From contig NZ_BMEY01000001.1 in NCBI RefSeq assembly GCF_014637405.1, positions 297,587-361,586 on the forward strand: DNA of 64,000 nt, in the 5' to 3' direction. The position numbers and the translations under genes were made by a program. The notes under the pieces were generated by a model. It worked only from the letters and a program-made list of their open reading frames with translations, made no database searches and was not told the DNA's origin. This stretch comes from Ornithinibacillus halotolerans. Its GTDB lineage: Bacteria; Bacillota; Bacilli; Bacillales; Amphibacillaceae. Positions 1 through 7,973 of the stretch are shown one piece after another; position 1 is the first letter of the stretch; each line of letters opens with the position of its first letter.

Positions 1-1226
1 TTACTTGTCGTCGCATCTAATACTTCTCTTAGAGAAACCATTGCAATCTCTTGGTTGGGCACTTCAATACCTACCGCAGATTTTCCTGGGATTGGTGCCT
101 CTATTCGTATATCTTTTGCTGCTAAAGCAAGGGCTAAATCATCATGCAAGTTTACAATTTTACTAACCTTCACACCAGCTTCAGGATATACTTCATACTT
201 AGTTACGGCTGGTCCAACATTTACCTTTGTAACCCTAGCTTTAACCCCAAAACTATGAAATGTTCGTTCTAGCTTTCTAACTACGGATTGGATTTGTGAT
301 TTATCATGATACTGAGCATTTTGTGCTGGCTCTGCTAATAAGTTAGGAGATGGTAATATATATTCATGATTTTCTGTTTCTGCCATTGGCATAACTTCAA
401 TATCATCATCTTCATTTACCGTTTCTGTTATCTGTTGTTCTTGTTTGCTAGCACTAGCTTCTACCATTTCCCCATGATTTTGACCTTCAAATGCATACGT
501 AACATCTGGATAATTGTCTATATTTGTTTCAATCAATGGTTCTACATCTACGGTAACTTCATTTGGTTCTTCATTTGCTTTTTGCTCAGATTTCCTCTTA
601 TCTGTTTTCGCTTTTCCTTTTTCCTTCCGATTTTTCATAGATGCTTTTACTTTATTGGTCGATTTTGTAAAAAAATCACCCATCGAAAATTCTGTAAGGA
701 AAATAACACCAATTAATATAGAGAAAATGGCAACAATTTTCGCACCTACAGATGAGAATAAGTAATAACAAAATGCAAAGAGAAATGCACCAACTAACCC
801 ACCGCCAAGTTGAGAAGCATTTGCTTGTCCTTGAACAAAATCAAAAAAATTATTCCATGTTGCTTTTATAATTGAAGTATCTGTGCTTGCTGCTATTAAA
901 CTCTCATACGATTGTATATGGGTATATAATAAGGTTCCTAGTAATATGATATAGAAACCTATCATTTTTCTATGTAGGAAGTTTGGGTATTCCCTTTTAA
1001 TGACAAGATATATTCCAATAACAAAGAGAAATAAAGAAGCAGTGAAATACCATATCCCTAGAAAAAATCGAAAAATATGCTCTAATCCACCTGGAATAGC
1101 ACCTTCACTAATTGCACTAGCACCACTACCAAAGATTGCTAGAAATATAAATAGTAAGCCTAATAGTTCAAACTGTACTGTTTTCTTTAATGTACTTTTC
1201 TTCCGTTTTCTTCTTTTCTTAGCCAT
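1..1226 (-). CDS. spoIIIE: DNA translocase SpoIIIE/FtsK, N-terminal part (runs off window)
   Basis: Membrane-anchored DNA pump that moves the chromosome into the forespore during sporulation. The gene has no stop before the window edge, so only the first ~408 residues are visible. The start ATG at 1226 follows an AGAGGTGAG SD. The N-terminus is basic (MAKKRRKRKK), followed by four hydrophobic segments within about residues 20-185, an acidic and low-complexity linker at ~190-300, and the start of the motor domain with the family motifs RTFHSFGVKA, GPAVTKYEVYP and LALALAAKDIRIEAPIPGKS. The Walker ATPase and gamma domains lie outside. Linkage to ylzJ and tepA matches Bacillus, which favours SpoIIIE over the paralogue SftA. 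Confidence 0.95.
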   Translation of the reverse strand, partial: MAKKRRKRKKSTLKKTVQFELLGLLFIFLAIFGSGASAISEGAIPGGLEHIFRFFLGIWYFTASLFLFVIGIYLVIKREYPNFLHRKMIGFYIILLGTLLYTHIQSYESLIAASTDTSIIKATWNNFFDFVQGQANASQLGGGLVGAFLFAFCYYLFSSVGAKIVAIFSILIGVIFLTEFSMGDFFTKSTNKVKASMKNRKEKGKAKTDKRKSEQKANEEPNEVTVDVEPLIETNIDNYPDVTYAFEGQNHGEMVEASASKQEQQITETVNEDDDIEVMPMAETENHEYILPSPNLLAEPAQNAQYHDKSQIQSVVRKLERTFHSFGVKARVTKVNVGPAVTKYEVYPEAGVKVSKIVNLHDDLALALAAKDIRIEAPIPGKSAVGIEVPNQEIAMVSLREVLDATTS

Positions 1227-1265
1227 TCACTCACCTCTTACTAATTACACAACTGTAAAACTTGA

Positions 1266-1290
1266 AACCCCTGCCACTTAGGCAAGGGTT
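1266..1290 (-). terminator. hairpin between ylzJ and spoIIIE
   Basis: Ten-base-pair stem (AACCCTTGCC/GGCAGGGGTT on the minus strand, one U.G pair) with a 5-nt loop, followed by TCAAGTTTT. The T-tract is broken, so termination may be partial. A TATAAT box on the minus strand (1312-1307) just upstream of the hairpin lacks a good -35 partner, so a separate spoIIIE promoter is possible but unproven. Confidence 0.45.
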
Positions 1291-1340
1291 CAACTCTTGA
1301 TGTACAATTATAGTATATCATAGACAACAAAATTTAACGA

Positions 1341-1553
1341 TTACCTTTGTTGAATTATTGTTCCTGGGATAAAGTTTTCATCCAAATAATCTTGTGGATC
1401 AGTTGATAATAGTTGAATTAATTGATACTCTCCTTGAGAATTTTTTTCGACAAAACAGGTTCTACCATTGTATGTAATGCATTCTCTATTCGTATATACA
1501 TTTTCAGCGGTAGGAAAGATGTCAGATTCTGAAAGAGGTGTATATAAGATCAT
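1341..1553 (-). CDS. ylzJ: YlzJ-like small protein
   Basis: Seventy-residue soluble protein beginning MILYTPLSE, the typical start of the YlzJ family, which is small, of unknown function and almost always located between tepA and spoIIIE in Bacillaceae. Its ATG overlaps the tepA stop codon by 4 nt (ATGA), implying translational coupling. No signal peptide, membrane segment or known catalytic motif is visible. The assignment rests on length, the N-terminal motif and position. Confidence 0.85.
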   Translation of the reverse strand: MILYTPLSESDIFPTAENVYTNRECITYNGRTCFVEKNSQGEYQLIQLLSTDPQDYLDENFIPGTIIQQR

Positions 1554-2281
1554 TGTATGACCTCCTGATGATCGGTACCTTTTATTTGACTAATTAATTC
1601 ATTTAATTTATTCATTGCATCTTTTACTCCACCTACTTCATCAATAAGACCGTATTCAACTGCATCGGTACCAATCACATTCGTCCCAATATCTCTTGTA
1701 AGGTTCCCCTTCGCAAACATAAGATCCTTAAACTTCTCCTCTTTAATATTGGAATGATTCACTACAAAATTAATTACACGCTCTTGCATTTTATCTAGGT
1801 ATTCAAAGGTTTGAGGCACACCGATGACAAGCCCAGTTAACCGTACTGGATGTATTGTCATTGTAGCTGTGGGAACGATGTATGAATAGTCTGTTGAGAC
1901 TGCTATTGGAACACCAATTGAATGTCCTCCACCTAGAACGATAGAGACGGTAGGTTTTGACAGGGAAGCAATCATTTCCGATAGTGCTAAACCAGCCTCT
2001 ACATCACCACCAACTGTATTCAATAATATTATAACGCCTTCGATTTTGGGATTTTGCTCTATTGCAATTAATTGTGGTAATAAATGTTCGTATTTTGTTG
2101 TTTTATTTTGTGGTGGAAGTTGAATATGTCCCTCTACTTGACCGATAATAGATAGGACATGAATATTTGAATCCGGTGCAGTTGGTATGTTCGTTTGTCC
2201 AAGTGCTTGAATTTTCTGTACTAATGATGACGATCCTGATTGTTCTTCTTGTCCATCTTTTTTCTCTGGATTTTTTTCCAT
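1550..2281 (-). CDS. tepA: TepA, ClpP-like protease family protein
   Basis: ClpP/crotonase-fold protein of the TepA (translocation-enhancing) family, 243 aa. The conserved core [13 protein letters not shown] carries the ClpP-type serine in the GHS context, followed by [20 protein letters not shown], the oligomerisation region, and a C-terminus with [13 protein letters not shown] and GLIDEVGG. The start MEKNPEKK was chosen because AGGAAGGAG sits upstream at proper spacing. A longer in-frame reading from a TTG at 2371 would take its first residues from the terminal repeat of the adjacent palindromic element and is unlikely. The family is implicated in protein export and spore outgrowth proteolysis; the exact substrate is unknown. 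Overlaps ylzJ by 4 nt. Confidence 0.9.
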   Translation of the reverse strand: MEKNPEKKDGQEEQSGSSSLVQKIQALGQTNIPTAPDSNIHVLSIIGQVEGHIQLPPQNKTTKYEHLLPQLIAIEQNPKIEGVIILLNTVGGDVEAGLALSEMIASLSKPTVSIVLGGGHSIGVPIAVSTDYSYIVPTATMTIHPVRLTGLVIGVPQTFEYLDKMQERVINFVVNHSNIKEEKFKDLMFAKGNLTRDIGTNVIGTDAVEYGLIDEVGGVKDAMNKLNELISQIKGTDHQEVIQ

Positions 2282-2361
2282 AAAAAAAGCACTCCTTCCT
2301 AAAATCACTATAAATATAGTATGAACGGAAATAACTAAATACATTCCTAAAGAAAAAAGTG

Positions 2362-2720
2362 GCTGGGACAAAAGCTTTTTCTAAATAGTAAAAACCGAAC
2401 TATACGATTTGGGAGCAACTAACCCGCTCCGGAAATATACTTCGCTTTCCGCGGGCGGCTGGTGAGCCAGGCTACTACAAAGAATTCGCTTCTTCGCTGC
2501 CTTGCACCGAGGAAGCCTGCTACGTAGCGTAACTTGCAGACGCAGGTGCATCAACGGGGTCTCACCTATGCCTTTCCTCCCGCAGGACAAGGAACGCTTC
2601 GTCAGCGAAACATCGCACGAAGAAAAAGCGTTTTCCTTTTTCGAGGAGTCTACGTATATTTCCGGAGCTAATTTATCGTATTATTCGGCTTTAAAATTGG
2701 AAATTTAGTTTTGTCCTAGC
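2362..2720. repeat. 359-bp long imperfect palindromic repeat element
   Basis: GC-richer, non-coding block bounded by 12-nt terminal inverted repeats differing at one base (GCTGGGACAAAA at 2362-2373; TTTTGTCCTAGC at 2709-2720). Inside is a perfect 15-bp inverted repeat (GCTCCGGAAATATAC at 2426-2440; GTATATTTCCGGAGC at 2654-2668), flanked by a further similar pair (around 2390-2408 and 2675-2695) and by an inner GGTGAG/CTCACC pair (2461-2466; 2561-2566). The whole can fold into one long hairpin. The architecture is MITE-like, but no target-site duplication is obvious and no protein is encoded. I recall similar GGAAATATAC...CGCGGGCGGCTGGTGAGCC blocks dispersed in halotolerant Bacillaceae; this is memory, not a search. 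Confidence 0.75.
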
Positions 2721-2729
2721 ATCATTAAA

Positions 2730-3605
2730 TTAATATTTCAACGTATTCATTAGTGATTTTAGGTCATTTTCTTCTTGTTCTGTTAAAGGGACTAGTGGTA
2801 GTCGGACTCCTCCAGTTTGAATTCCTTTTATACTTAATGCGTATTTGACTGGAGAAGGTGATGGAGCATTAAATAGACCATTCATTATTGGTAATAGCTT
2901 TCTATGAAGTGATGCAGCAAGTTTCATATTACCTTCATTAAACGCCTGAACCATTTCTTTCATTTCATTACCAATAACATGTGATGCTACTGATACGATT
3001 CCATCTCCACCAATCGAAAGCATTGGTAAGGTTAGCCCATCATCACCACTATAAACAGTAAAGTCATCGCTTGTATGTTCAATGATAGTTGCCGCTTGAT
3101 CTAAATCTCCGCTTGCCTCTTTTACAGATACAATATTTTCAATCTTACTTAATTCTATTATTGTTTCTGCATTCATGTTAATTACCGATCTTCCCGGTAT
3201 ATTGTAAAGCATCACAGGTAAATTTGTAGCATTCGCAACAGTTTTAAAATGTTCATATAGTCCTTGTTGATTCGGCTTATTATAATAAGGAGTGACTAAC
3301 ATAATTGCATCTACTCCACATTTTTCAGCCTCTTTTGTTAATTCAATAGAACTTTGTGTATTGTTACCACCAGTTCCCGCAATAATAGGAACACGTTTGT
3401 CGACAATTTTAACTACGTGAGAAAATAACTCTAGTTTCTCTTTTGTAGTGAGTGTAGGAGATTCGCCTGTTGTACCAGCAACTACTAAACCATCTGTTCC
3501 ATTTTCTAGTAAATAGTTTATTAAATTTGTTGTTTGATCCAAGTCAATTTCTCCATTTTTATTAAATGGAGTAACCATAGCAGTTAAGATTTTACCAAAA
3601 TTCAT
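2730..3605 (-). CDS. dapA: 4-hydroxy-tetrahydrodipicolinate synthase
   Basis: Condenses pyruvate with aspartate semialdehyde to give the precursor of diaminopimelate, lysine and, in spores, dipicolinic acid. It is 291 aa, the normal length of this TIM-barrel family. Visible signatures are GTTGESPTL (residues 44-52), Tyr134 in VMLYNIPGRS, Arg139 and the Schiff-base Lys162 in VSVKEASGD. The ATG is preceded by an AAGGTGAG SD. It is the last gene of asd-dapG-dapA, 6 nt after dapG. Downstream, where Bacillus usually carries rnjB, lies the palindromic repeat. Confidence 0.97.
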   Translation of the reverse strand: MNFGKILTAMVTPFNKNGEIDLDQTTNLINYLLENGTDGLVVAGTTGESPTLTTKEKLELFSHVVKIVDKRVPIIAGTGGNNTQSSIELTKEAEKCGVDAIMLVTPYYNKPNQQGLYEHFKTVANATNLPVMLYNIPGRSVINMNAETIIELSKIENIVSVKEASGDLDQAATIIEHTSDDFTVYSGDDGLTLPMLSIGGDGIVSVASHVIGNEMKEMVQAFNEGNMKLAASLHRKLLPIMNGLFNAPSPSPVKYALSIKGIQTGGVRLPLVPLTEQEENDLKSLMNTLKY

Positions 3606-3611
3606 TTATAC

Positions 3612-4859
3612 TCACCTTTCCGTAATAAAATCATGTAAAATTGTCGAATTGGAAGCTAATTCAAATTCTTCATGTAACGCATTTACTGCTTTATATAAAT
3701 CCACACTTGGAATTAATACCCATATGGTCGTATGGCTATCAGCTGATTGTAATATTTGAATATTTTGATTTGTTAAAGCTTGCACGATCCTTGAAGCAAC
3801 ACCAGGTACACCAGTCATACCTGCACCGACAACAGAAACTTTTGTACAATCTTTGACCACATTAGGATTAAAACCTTTTGACTTTAATATTTTTATTGCT
3901 CTATTTGTTTGCACTTCAGGAACCGTATAGATAACTCCAGTAGGAGAGATATTTATAAAATCAACCGAAATACCAACATCTGCCATTGCTTTAAATACTT
4001 CTGATTGAAACCGATAAGCCTCTTTCTCTTTCGTTTGAACTTTTATTTGTGAAATATTTGCTAAGTGAGCTATTCCAGTTACTAGTCGATCAGAAACATC
4101 TACACCCATCTGACCAGTACTCGTTACTAACGTTCCTCCACTTTCTTCATACGTAGAGCGAACAATGATTGGAATTCTCCCATGCATCGCAATTTCAACA
4201 GCTCTTGGATGAATGACTTTAGCTCCTTGATAAGCAAGATTACAAATCTCTTTATAGGTTACAACATCTAAAGGACGTGCATCTTTAACAACTCTAGGAT
4301 CTGCTGTCATAATTCCATTCACATCTGTAAAAATTTCAATTCGTTCTGCTTTAAGTGCAGCACCTAAAGCAGCTGCTGTAGTATCACTACCTCCACGACC
4401 AAGTGTTGTTAATTCTCCAAGGTTATTCTTACCTTGGAATCCTGCAACAACAACTACATCATATTCATTAAATTCCTTTAAGATCCGAGAAGGATTTACT
4501 TCTTTTATTTTTGCTTGATTGAAATCTGCATTAGTCATTATTCCTGCTTGTGCACCAGTTAACGCAATGGACTTAATCGACTTCTTTTTTAATTCATTTG
4601 ATAACACAACAGAAGAAATAATTTCTCCACAAGCCATTAACATATCAAGCTCGCGGGTAGAAATAGAATATTCTGGAAAATCAACTAAATCTAGAAGCGA
4701 ATCCGTTGCATAAGGATCCGGTCTTCTACCTAATGCAGATACAACAACAACAAGCTTAGAGCCATCTATTAGCGCATTCTCTATATGATTGATTACATTT
4801 TTCCTAGTGTGTTTGTTTTGTACAGAAGTTCCTCCAAATTTTTGAACTAATATCTGCAC
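3612..4859 (-). CDS. dapG: aspartate kinase I, DAP-pathway type
   Basis: Phosphorylates aspartate at the head of the lysine/DAP/dipicolinate branch. It is 415 aa. The N-terminal kinase domain shows VQKFGGTSV (residues 5-13), the Ser/Thr-rich ATP site TTLGRGGSDTTAAALGAAL and TDVNGIMTADPR; two C-terminal ACT domains (from ~265) bind the feedback effector. The start is GTG with GAGGTG six bases upstream. Its location in spoVF-asd-dapG-dapA identifies it as the DapG isozyme, which in B. subtilis is controlled by meso-diaminopimelate. Confidence 0.95.
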   Translation of the reverse strand: MQILVQKFGGTSVQNKHTRKNVINHIENALIDGSKLVVVVSALGRRPDPYATDSLLDLVDFPEYSISTRELDMLMACGEIISSVVLSNELKKKSIKSIALTGAQAGIMTNADFNQAKIKEVNPSRILKEFNEYDVVVVAGFQGKNNLGELTTLGRGGSDTTAAALGAALKAERIEIFTDVNGIMTADPRVVKDARPLDVVTYKEICNLAYQGAKVIHPRAVEIAMHGRIPIIVRSTYEESGGTLVTSTGQMGVDVSDRLVTGIAHLANISQIKVQTKEKEAYRFQSEVFKAMADVGISVDFINISPTGVIYTVPEVQTNRAIKILKSKGFNPNVVKDCTKVSVVGAGMTGVPGVASRIVQALTNQNIQILQSADSHTTIWVLIPSVDLYKAVNALHEEFELASNSTILHDFITER

Positions 4860-4882
4860 ACTTTACACCTCTATAAAAAACA

Positions 4883-5932
4883 TTATTTTAATAGCAGATT
4901 CTTTTCAATTACTCTTTCTGCTATTTGTACTGTATTCCATGCAGCACCTTTCAATAAATTATCTGAAACAATCCATAGATGGAATCCATTGTGATTATCT
5001 AGATCCTTTCTGACACGACCTACAAAAACATCTTTCTTACCAGCAGCACTTTGTGGTGTTGGATATTCTTGTATATTTGGATTATCTTGTAAAGTTACTC
5101 CTGGTGCCTTTCGTAACATTTCCCATAATGCTTCTACTGAAACCCCTTCCTCTTCCACTTCAATATATACACTTTCCGCGTGTGATGTGAAAAAAGGAAG
5201 CCTGACACAAGTAGCGGTTACTGCAAGTTCGTTCTTATGCAGAATTTTTCTTGTCTCATTAATCATTTTCATTTCTTCTAACGTATATCCGTTATCTTGG
5301 AACATATCGATTTGTGGTAATGCATTAAAAGCAATTGGGTAATGGTTTTTATCTCCTTTTACAGGGAATAATTCAGGATGAATTTCTTCATTATTTAAAT
5401 AATTTTGAGTCTGGTTTCGTAATTCTTCTACAGCTTGATTACCTGCGCCTGATACTGCTTGGTAAGTCGATACGATCACTCGTTTTAGGCCAAAGGCATC
5501 TTGTAGTGGTTTTAATGCTGTTACCATTTGGATAGTAGAACAATTTGGATTTGCGATAATCCCTTGGTGACGTAATAAATCATTTTCGTTAACTTCCGGG
5601 ACAACTAATGGGACATTTTCATCCATTCGAAATGCACTCGTATTGTCAACTACAACCGCTCCACGTTTCACCGCTTCATTGGCAAATTGCTTTGAAACGG
5701 AACCACCTGCTGAAAACAAGGCAATATCTATATCTTCAAAACTATCATTTGTTGCTTCCTCAACTATTAAATCATTACCTTTAAAATTTATAATAGTACC
5801 AGCAGAACGTTTTGAGGATAGAAGCTTTAATTGATTGATAGGAAGATCTCTTTCCTCTAAAACTTCTATAATTTTTTGCCCAACTGCTCCTGTTGCTCCA
5901 ACTACTGCTATATTATAGCCTTTCCTAGTCAT
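4883..5932 (-). CDS. asd: aspartate-semialdehyde dehydrogenase
   Basis: Reduces aspartyl phosphate with NADPH to aspartate semialdehyde, the substrate of DapA. It is 349 aa with the N-terminal dinucleotide site VVGATGAVGQK (residues 10-20) and catalytic Cys131 in ANPNCSTIQ. GAGGAGGGAG precedes the ATG. It starts the asd-dapG-dapA group 76 nt after dpaB. No clear terminator separates it from dpaB, so spore-phase readthrough is plausible. Confidence 0.96.
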   Translation of the reverse strand: MTRKGYNIAVVGATGAVGQKIIEVLEERDLPINQLKLLSSKRSAGTIINFKGNDLIVEEATNDSFEDIDIALFSAGGSVSKQFANEAVKRGAVVVDNTSAFRMDENVPLVVPEVNENDLLRHQGIIANPNCSTIQMVTALKPLQDAFGLKRVIVSTYQAVSGAGNQAVEELRNQTQNYLNNEEIHPELFPVKGDKNHYPIAFNALPQIDMFQDNGYTLEEMKMINETRKILHKNELAVTATCVRLPFFTSHAESVYIEVEEEGVSVEALWEMLRKAPGVTLQDNPNIQEYPTPQSAAGKKDVFVGRVRKDLDNHNGFHLWIVSDNLLKGAAWNTVQIAERVIEKNLLLK

Positions 5933-6008
5933 GATGATGACTCCCTCCTCGAAACGGAATATTCAATTTTATTAATCATTTAAATCTTAAGGTTTATACT
6001 ACCATACC

Positions 6009-6599
6009 TTATTCTGTAAATGGAACTAAAACAGGCTGTATTTGTTTCCCATCTAAAGCTTCCTCGACAGTATCAGTTAACAATTCCATTTTTGCTACTA
6101 AGGAGTTAGGTTTTTTAATTGGATCATCTTGACCAAAAGGGACGAAGTAAATATATTTACTTGCCATTAATCGCATTAAATTAACACCATTTAGTCCTAA
6201 TGCATCATTTGTAGATATACCTAAAACAACTGGACTGCCATTTCTCATCGTTGCTTTTGCTGCCATTAATGGCGGTGAATCAGTTTGTGCATTTGCAAAT
6301 TTACTCATAGAATTTCCTGTGATTGGAGCAATAACCATACAATCTAATGGATATTTAGGTCCTAATGGTTCAGCACCTGGCATTGTCGAAATTACTTCTT
6401 TCCCTGTAATTTCTTCTATGCGTGCTATATGATCTTTTGCCTTTCCAAATTTAGTGTCAATATTAGCGACTGTATAGGTGACAACCGGAACAACTTCTGC
6501 ACCTAATTCCATCAGTCGTTCCATTGGTCCAAATACTGCTTCATACGTACAGTGTGATCCTGTTACTCCGAAACCAATTCGTTTACCTTTTAATTCCAT
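6009..6599 (-). CDS. dpaB: dipicolinate synthase subunit B
   Basis: Flavoprotein-like subunit (196 aa) of the mother-cell enzyme that oxidises dihydrodipicolinate to dipicolinic acid, the spore-core chelator. The N-terminus GKRIGFGVTGSHCTYEAVFGP and the motif CMVIAPITGNSMSKFANAQTDSP are typical of the SpoVFB/flavoprotein fold. The SD AAGGAG lies inside the end of dpaA; the two genes overlap by 10 nt, consistent with stoichiometric coupled translation. Confidence 0.95.
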   Translation of the reverse strand: MELKGKRIGFGVTGSHCTYEAVFGPMERLMELGAEVVPVVTYTVANIDTKFGKAKDHIARIEEITGKEVISTMPGAEPLGPKYPLDCMVIAPITGNSMSKFANAQTDSPPLMAAKATMRNGSPVVLGISTNDALGLNGVNLMRLMASKYIYFVPFGQDDPIKKPNSLVAKMELLTDTVEEALDGKQIQPVLVPFTE

Positions 6600-7483
6600 C
6601 CTAATAACTCCTTTTCTTTCGTTAATATTTGAATAATGACATCTGCCAAGATTTTACCCGCTGTTTTTGGGGCTACAATACTTGGTAAACTTCGTGCTAA
6701 AATAGCTTCTATTCCCCTCTGTTTCGCAAATTCAAAATCAGTCCCACCAGGTTTGGAAGCTAAATCGATAATGACAGCATTCGATGGTAAGTTTTGAATG
6801 GAATCTTTCTTAATTACTAAAGCTGGAATGGTATTAATTAACAAATCACATTCACTTGTATATTCTGGTAATTTGTTTAAGGCAATTGGCGTCAATCCCA
6901 TTTCAGTTATTCTTGCTAAATCTGCTGATTTTTTTGTTGCAACAGATACTTTTGCTCCTAATGCAGAAAATCTATTAGCTACCGTGTTCCCAACCCTTCC
7001 AAATCCTGTAACGATAACTCTTGAAGAGTGTATAGTGTAATCTGTATTTTCAATTGCCATCATTATGGCACCTTCTGCGGTAGGGATAGAATTATAAATA
7101 GCAACATCATCACGATTCAATAAAGGGATTAATGTTGTATTTGTTTTCGTTGTTAATTCAGATAAATGGTCATTTGTTATTCCTGTAAATACGACTGCTT
7201 TTTCTTTTAACCTTAGAAACCATTCTTCCGTCAATTGAATGTCTTGTGTAGAAAATACAGTTTCTACTCTTCCTTCTTCATCTGTTCCTGTTATCGGCAA
7301 AATAACAATATCTAATGTTTCCACATCTAATTCTTGAAAATCTATTTGATTTAAACCTGTAAATCCTTGTTCTAATTTATCGTATCCACTTAAGATTAAT
7401 TCGGAATTAGGAGTTTTTTGTAGTTGCCTTATTAATTCTAAATATCTGGCATCTCCACCTATTACAGCTATGATTTGTTTCAT
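6590..7483 (-). CDS. dpaA: dipicolinate synthase subunit A
   Basis: NAD(P)-binding subunit (297 aa) of dipicolinate synthase. The N-terminal domain contains IAVIGGDARYLELIRQL; a central Rossmann motif VIVTGFGRVGNTVA lies at ~155-168. GGAGGG lies upstream of the ATG with a slightly long 12-nt spacing. A SigK-type promoter sits about 80 nt upstream, fitting mother-cell expression late in sporulation. It forms an overlapping pair with dpaB and feeds from the asd-dapG-dapA products. Confidence 0.95.
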   Translation of the reverse strand: MKQIIAVIGGDARYLELIRQLQKTPNSELILSGYDKLEQGFTGLNQIDFQELDVETLDIVILPITGTDEEGRVETVFSTQDIQLTEEWFLRLKEKAVVFTGITNDHLSELTTKTNTTLIPLLNRDDVAIYNSIPTAEGAIMMAIENTDYTIHSSRVIVTGFGRVGNTVANRFSALGAKVSVATKKSADLARITEMGLTPIALNKLPEYTSECDLLINTIPALVIKKDSIQNLPSNAVIIDLASKPGGTDFEFAKQRGIEAILARSLPSIVAPKTAGKILADVIIQILTKEKELLGWN

Positions 7484-7562
7484 TACTTAGAACACCCTCC
7501 AAATTGAGTTTGAAATATCAAAATAACAATAATTTGCTTGTTAACTAAAGCATTTTTCTTTA

Positions 7563-7589
7563 TAGCTTATGAATAATTAGGCGGTTAGT
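7563..7589 (-). promoter_or_regulatory. SigK-type promoter for dpaAB
   Basis: On the minus strand the -10 is CATAAGCTA (7571-7563), an exact match to the SigK consensus CATANNNTA. An AC dinucleotide (7589-7588) lies exactly 16 nt upstream. The position, 80 nt before dpaA, agrees with the known SigK control of spoVF in Bacillus. Assignment is by consensus only. Confidence 0.7.
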
Positions 7590-7610
7590 GAATGTTACTT
7601 ATTAAAATAC

Positions 7611-7649
7611 AAAAAAAAGGCTAGTATCCTAATTTGGATACTAACCTTT
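7611..7649 (-). terminator. terminator after ymxH
   Basis: Fourteen-base-pair stem (AAAGGTTAGTATCC/GGATACTAGCCTTT with one wobble) around a 6-nt loop, followed by a run of T on the minus strand. It separates ymxH from the sporulation-controlled dpaA. Confidence 0.9.
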
Positions 7650-7660
7650 AATAAAAATCT

Positions 7661-7894
7661 TTAATCTGATTCAATCATAATCATATCTTCGCCAATTTTT
7701 CTGATGGAGTTCCAATGGATTTTCGCAACTTCCCCCTCTTTTTTTAATCCGAACCACTTATAATTCGGAAGAACAAATGATTTAATTTGTCCCGTATCTT
7801 CATCAATTTCTAAATCAGTTTGACCGAGAAGTCCAAGTCGTTTTCCATTTGATATATTCACTATCTCTTTATTACTAATTTCGTTATAGCGCAT
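7661..7894 (-). CDS. ymxH: YlmC/YmxH family PRC-barrel protein
   Basis: Small soluble protein of 77 aa. The start MRYNEISNKEIVNI is chosen because AGGAGG lies 8 nt upstream; a longer in-frame reading would run through the preceding terminator hairpin. KRLGLLGQTDLEIDEDTGQI fits the PRC-barrel fold of the YlmC/YmxH family, which is widespread in sporeformers and of unknown biochemical role. A terminator lies on each side, so it can be transcribed partly independently of mlpA. Confidence 0.85.
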   Translation of the reverse strand: MRYNEISNKEIVNISNGKRLGLLGQTDLEIDEDTGQIKSFVLPNYKWFGLKKEGEVAKIHWNSIRKIGEDMIMIESD

Positions 7895-7931
7895 AAATTG
7901 GCCTCCTACACGGTTAATATTACATTTATAT

Positions 7932-7965
7932 GCAAAAAAAAAGAACCTATGTATCATAGATTCTT
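7932..7965 (-). terminator. terminator/attenuator between mlpA and ymxH
   Basis: Eleven-base-pair stem (AAGAATCTATG/CATAGGTTCTT, one wobble) with a 3-nt loop, followed by nine T on the minus strand. It lies just after the mlpA stop. Confidence 0.85.
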
Positions 7966-7973
7966 TTCTTATA

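Noticed and set aside
366..716. 116-codon plus-strand frame rich in Phe/Tyr/Cys
   Set aside because: Antisense shadow of the spoIIIE linker region; the minus frame matches the SpoIIIE family throughout.
2381..2708. Open frames of 68-69 codons on both strands across the palindromic region
   Set aside because: They exist because the repeat is GC-rich and palindromic; neither has a credible SD or a protein-like composition.
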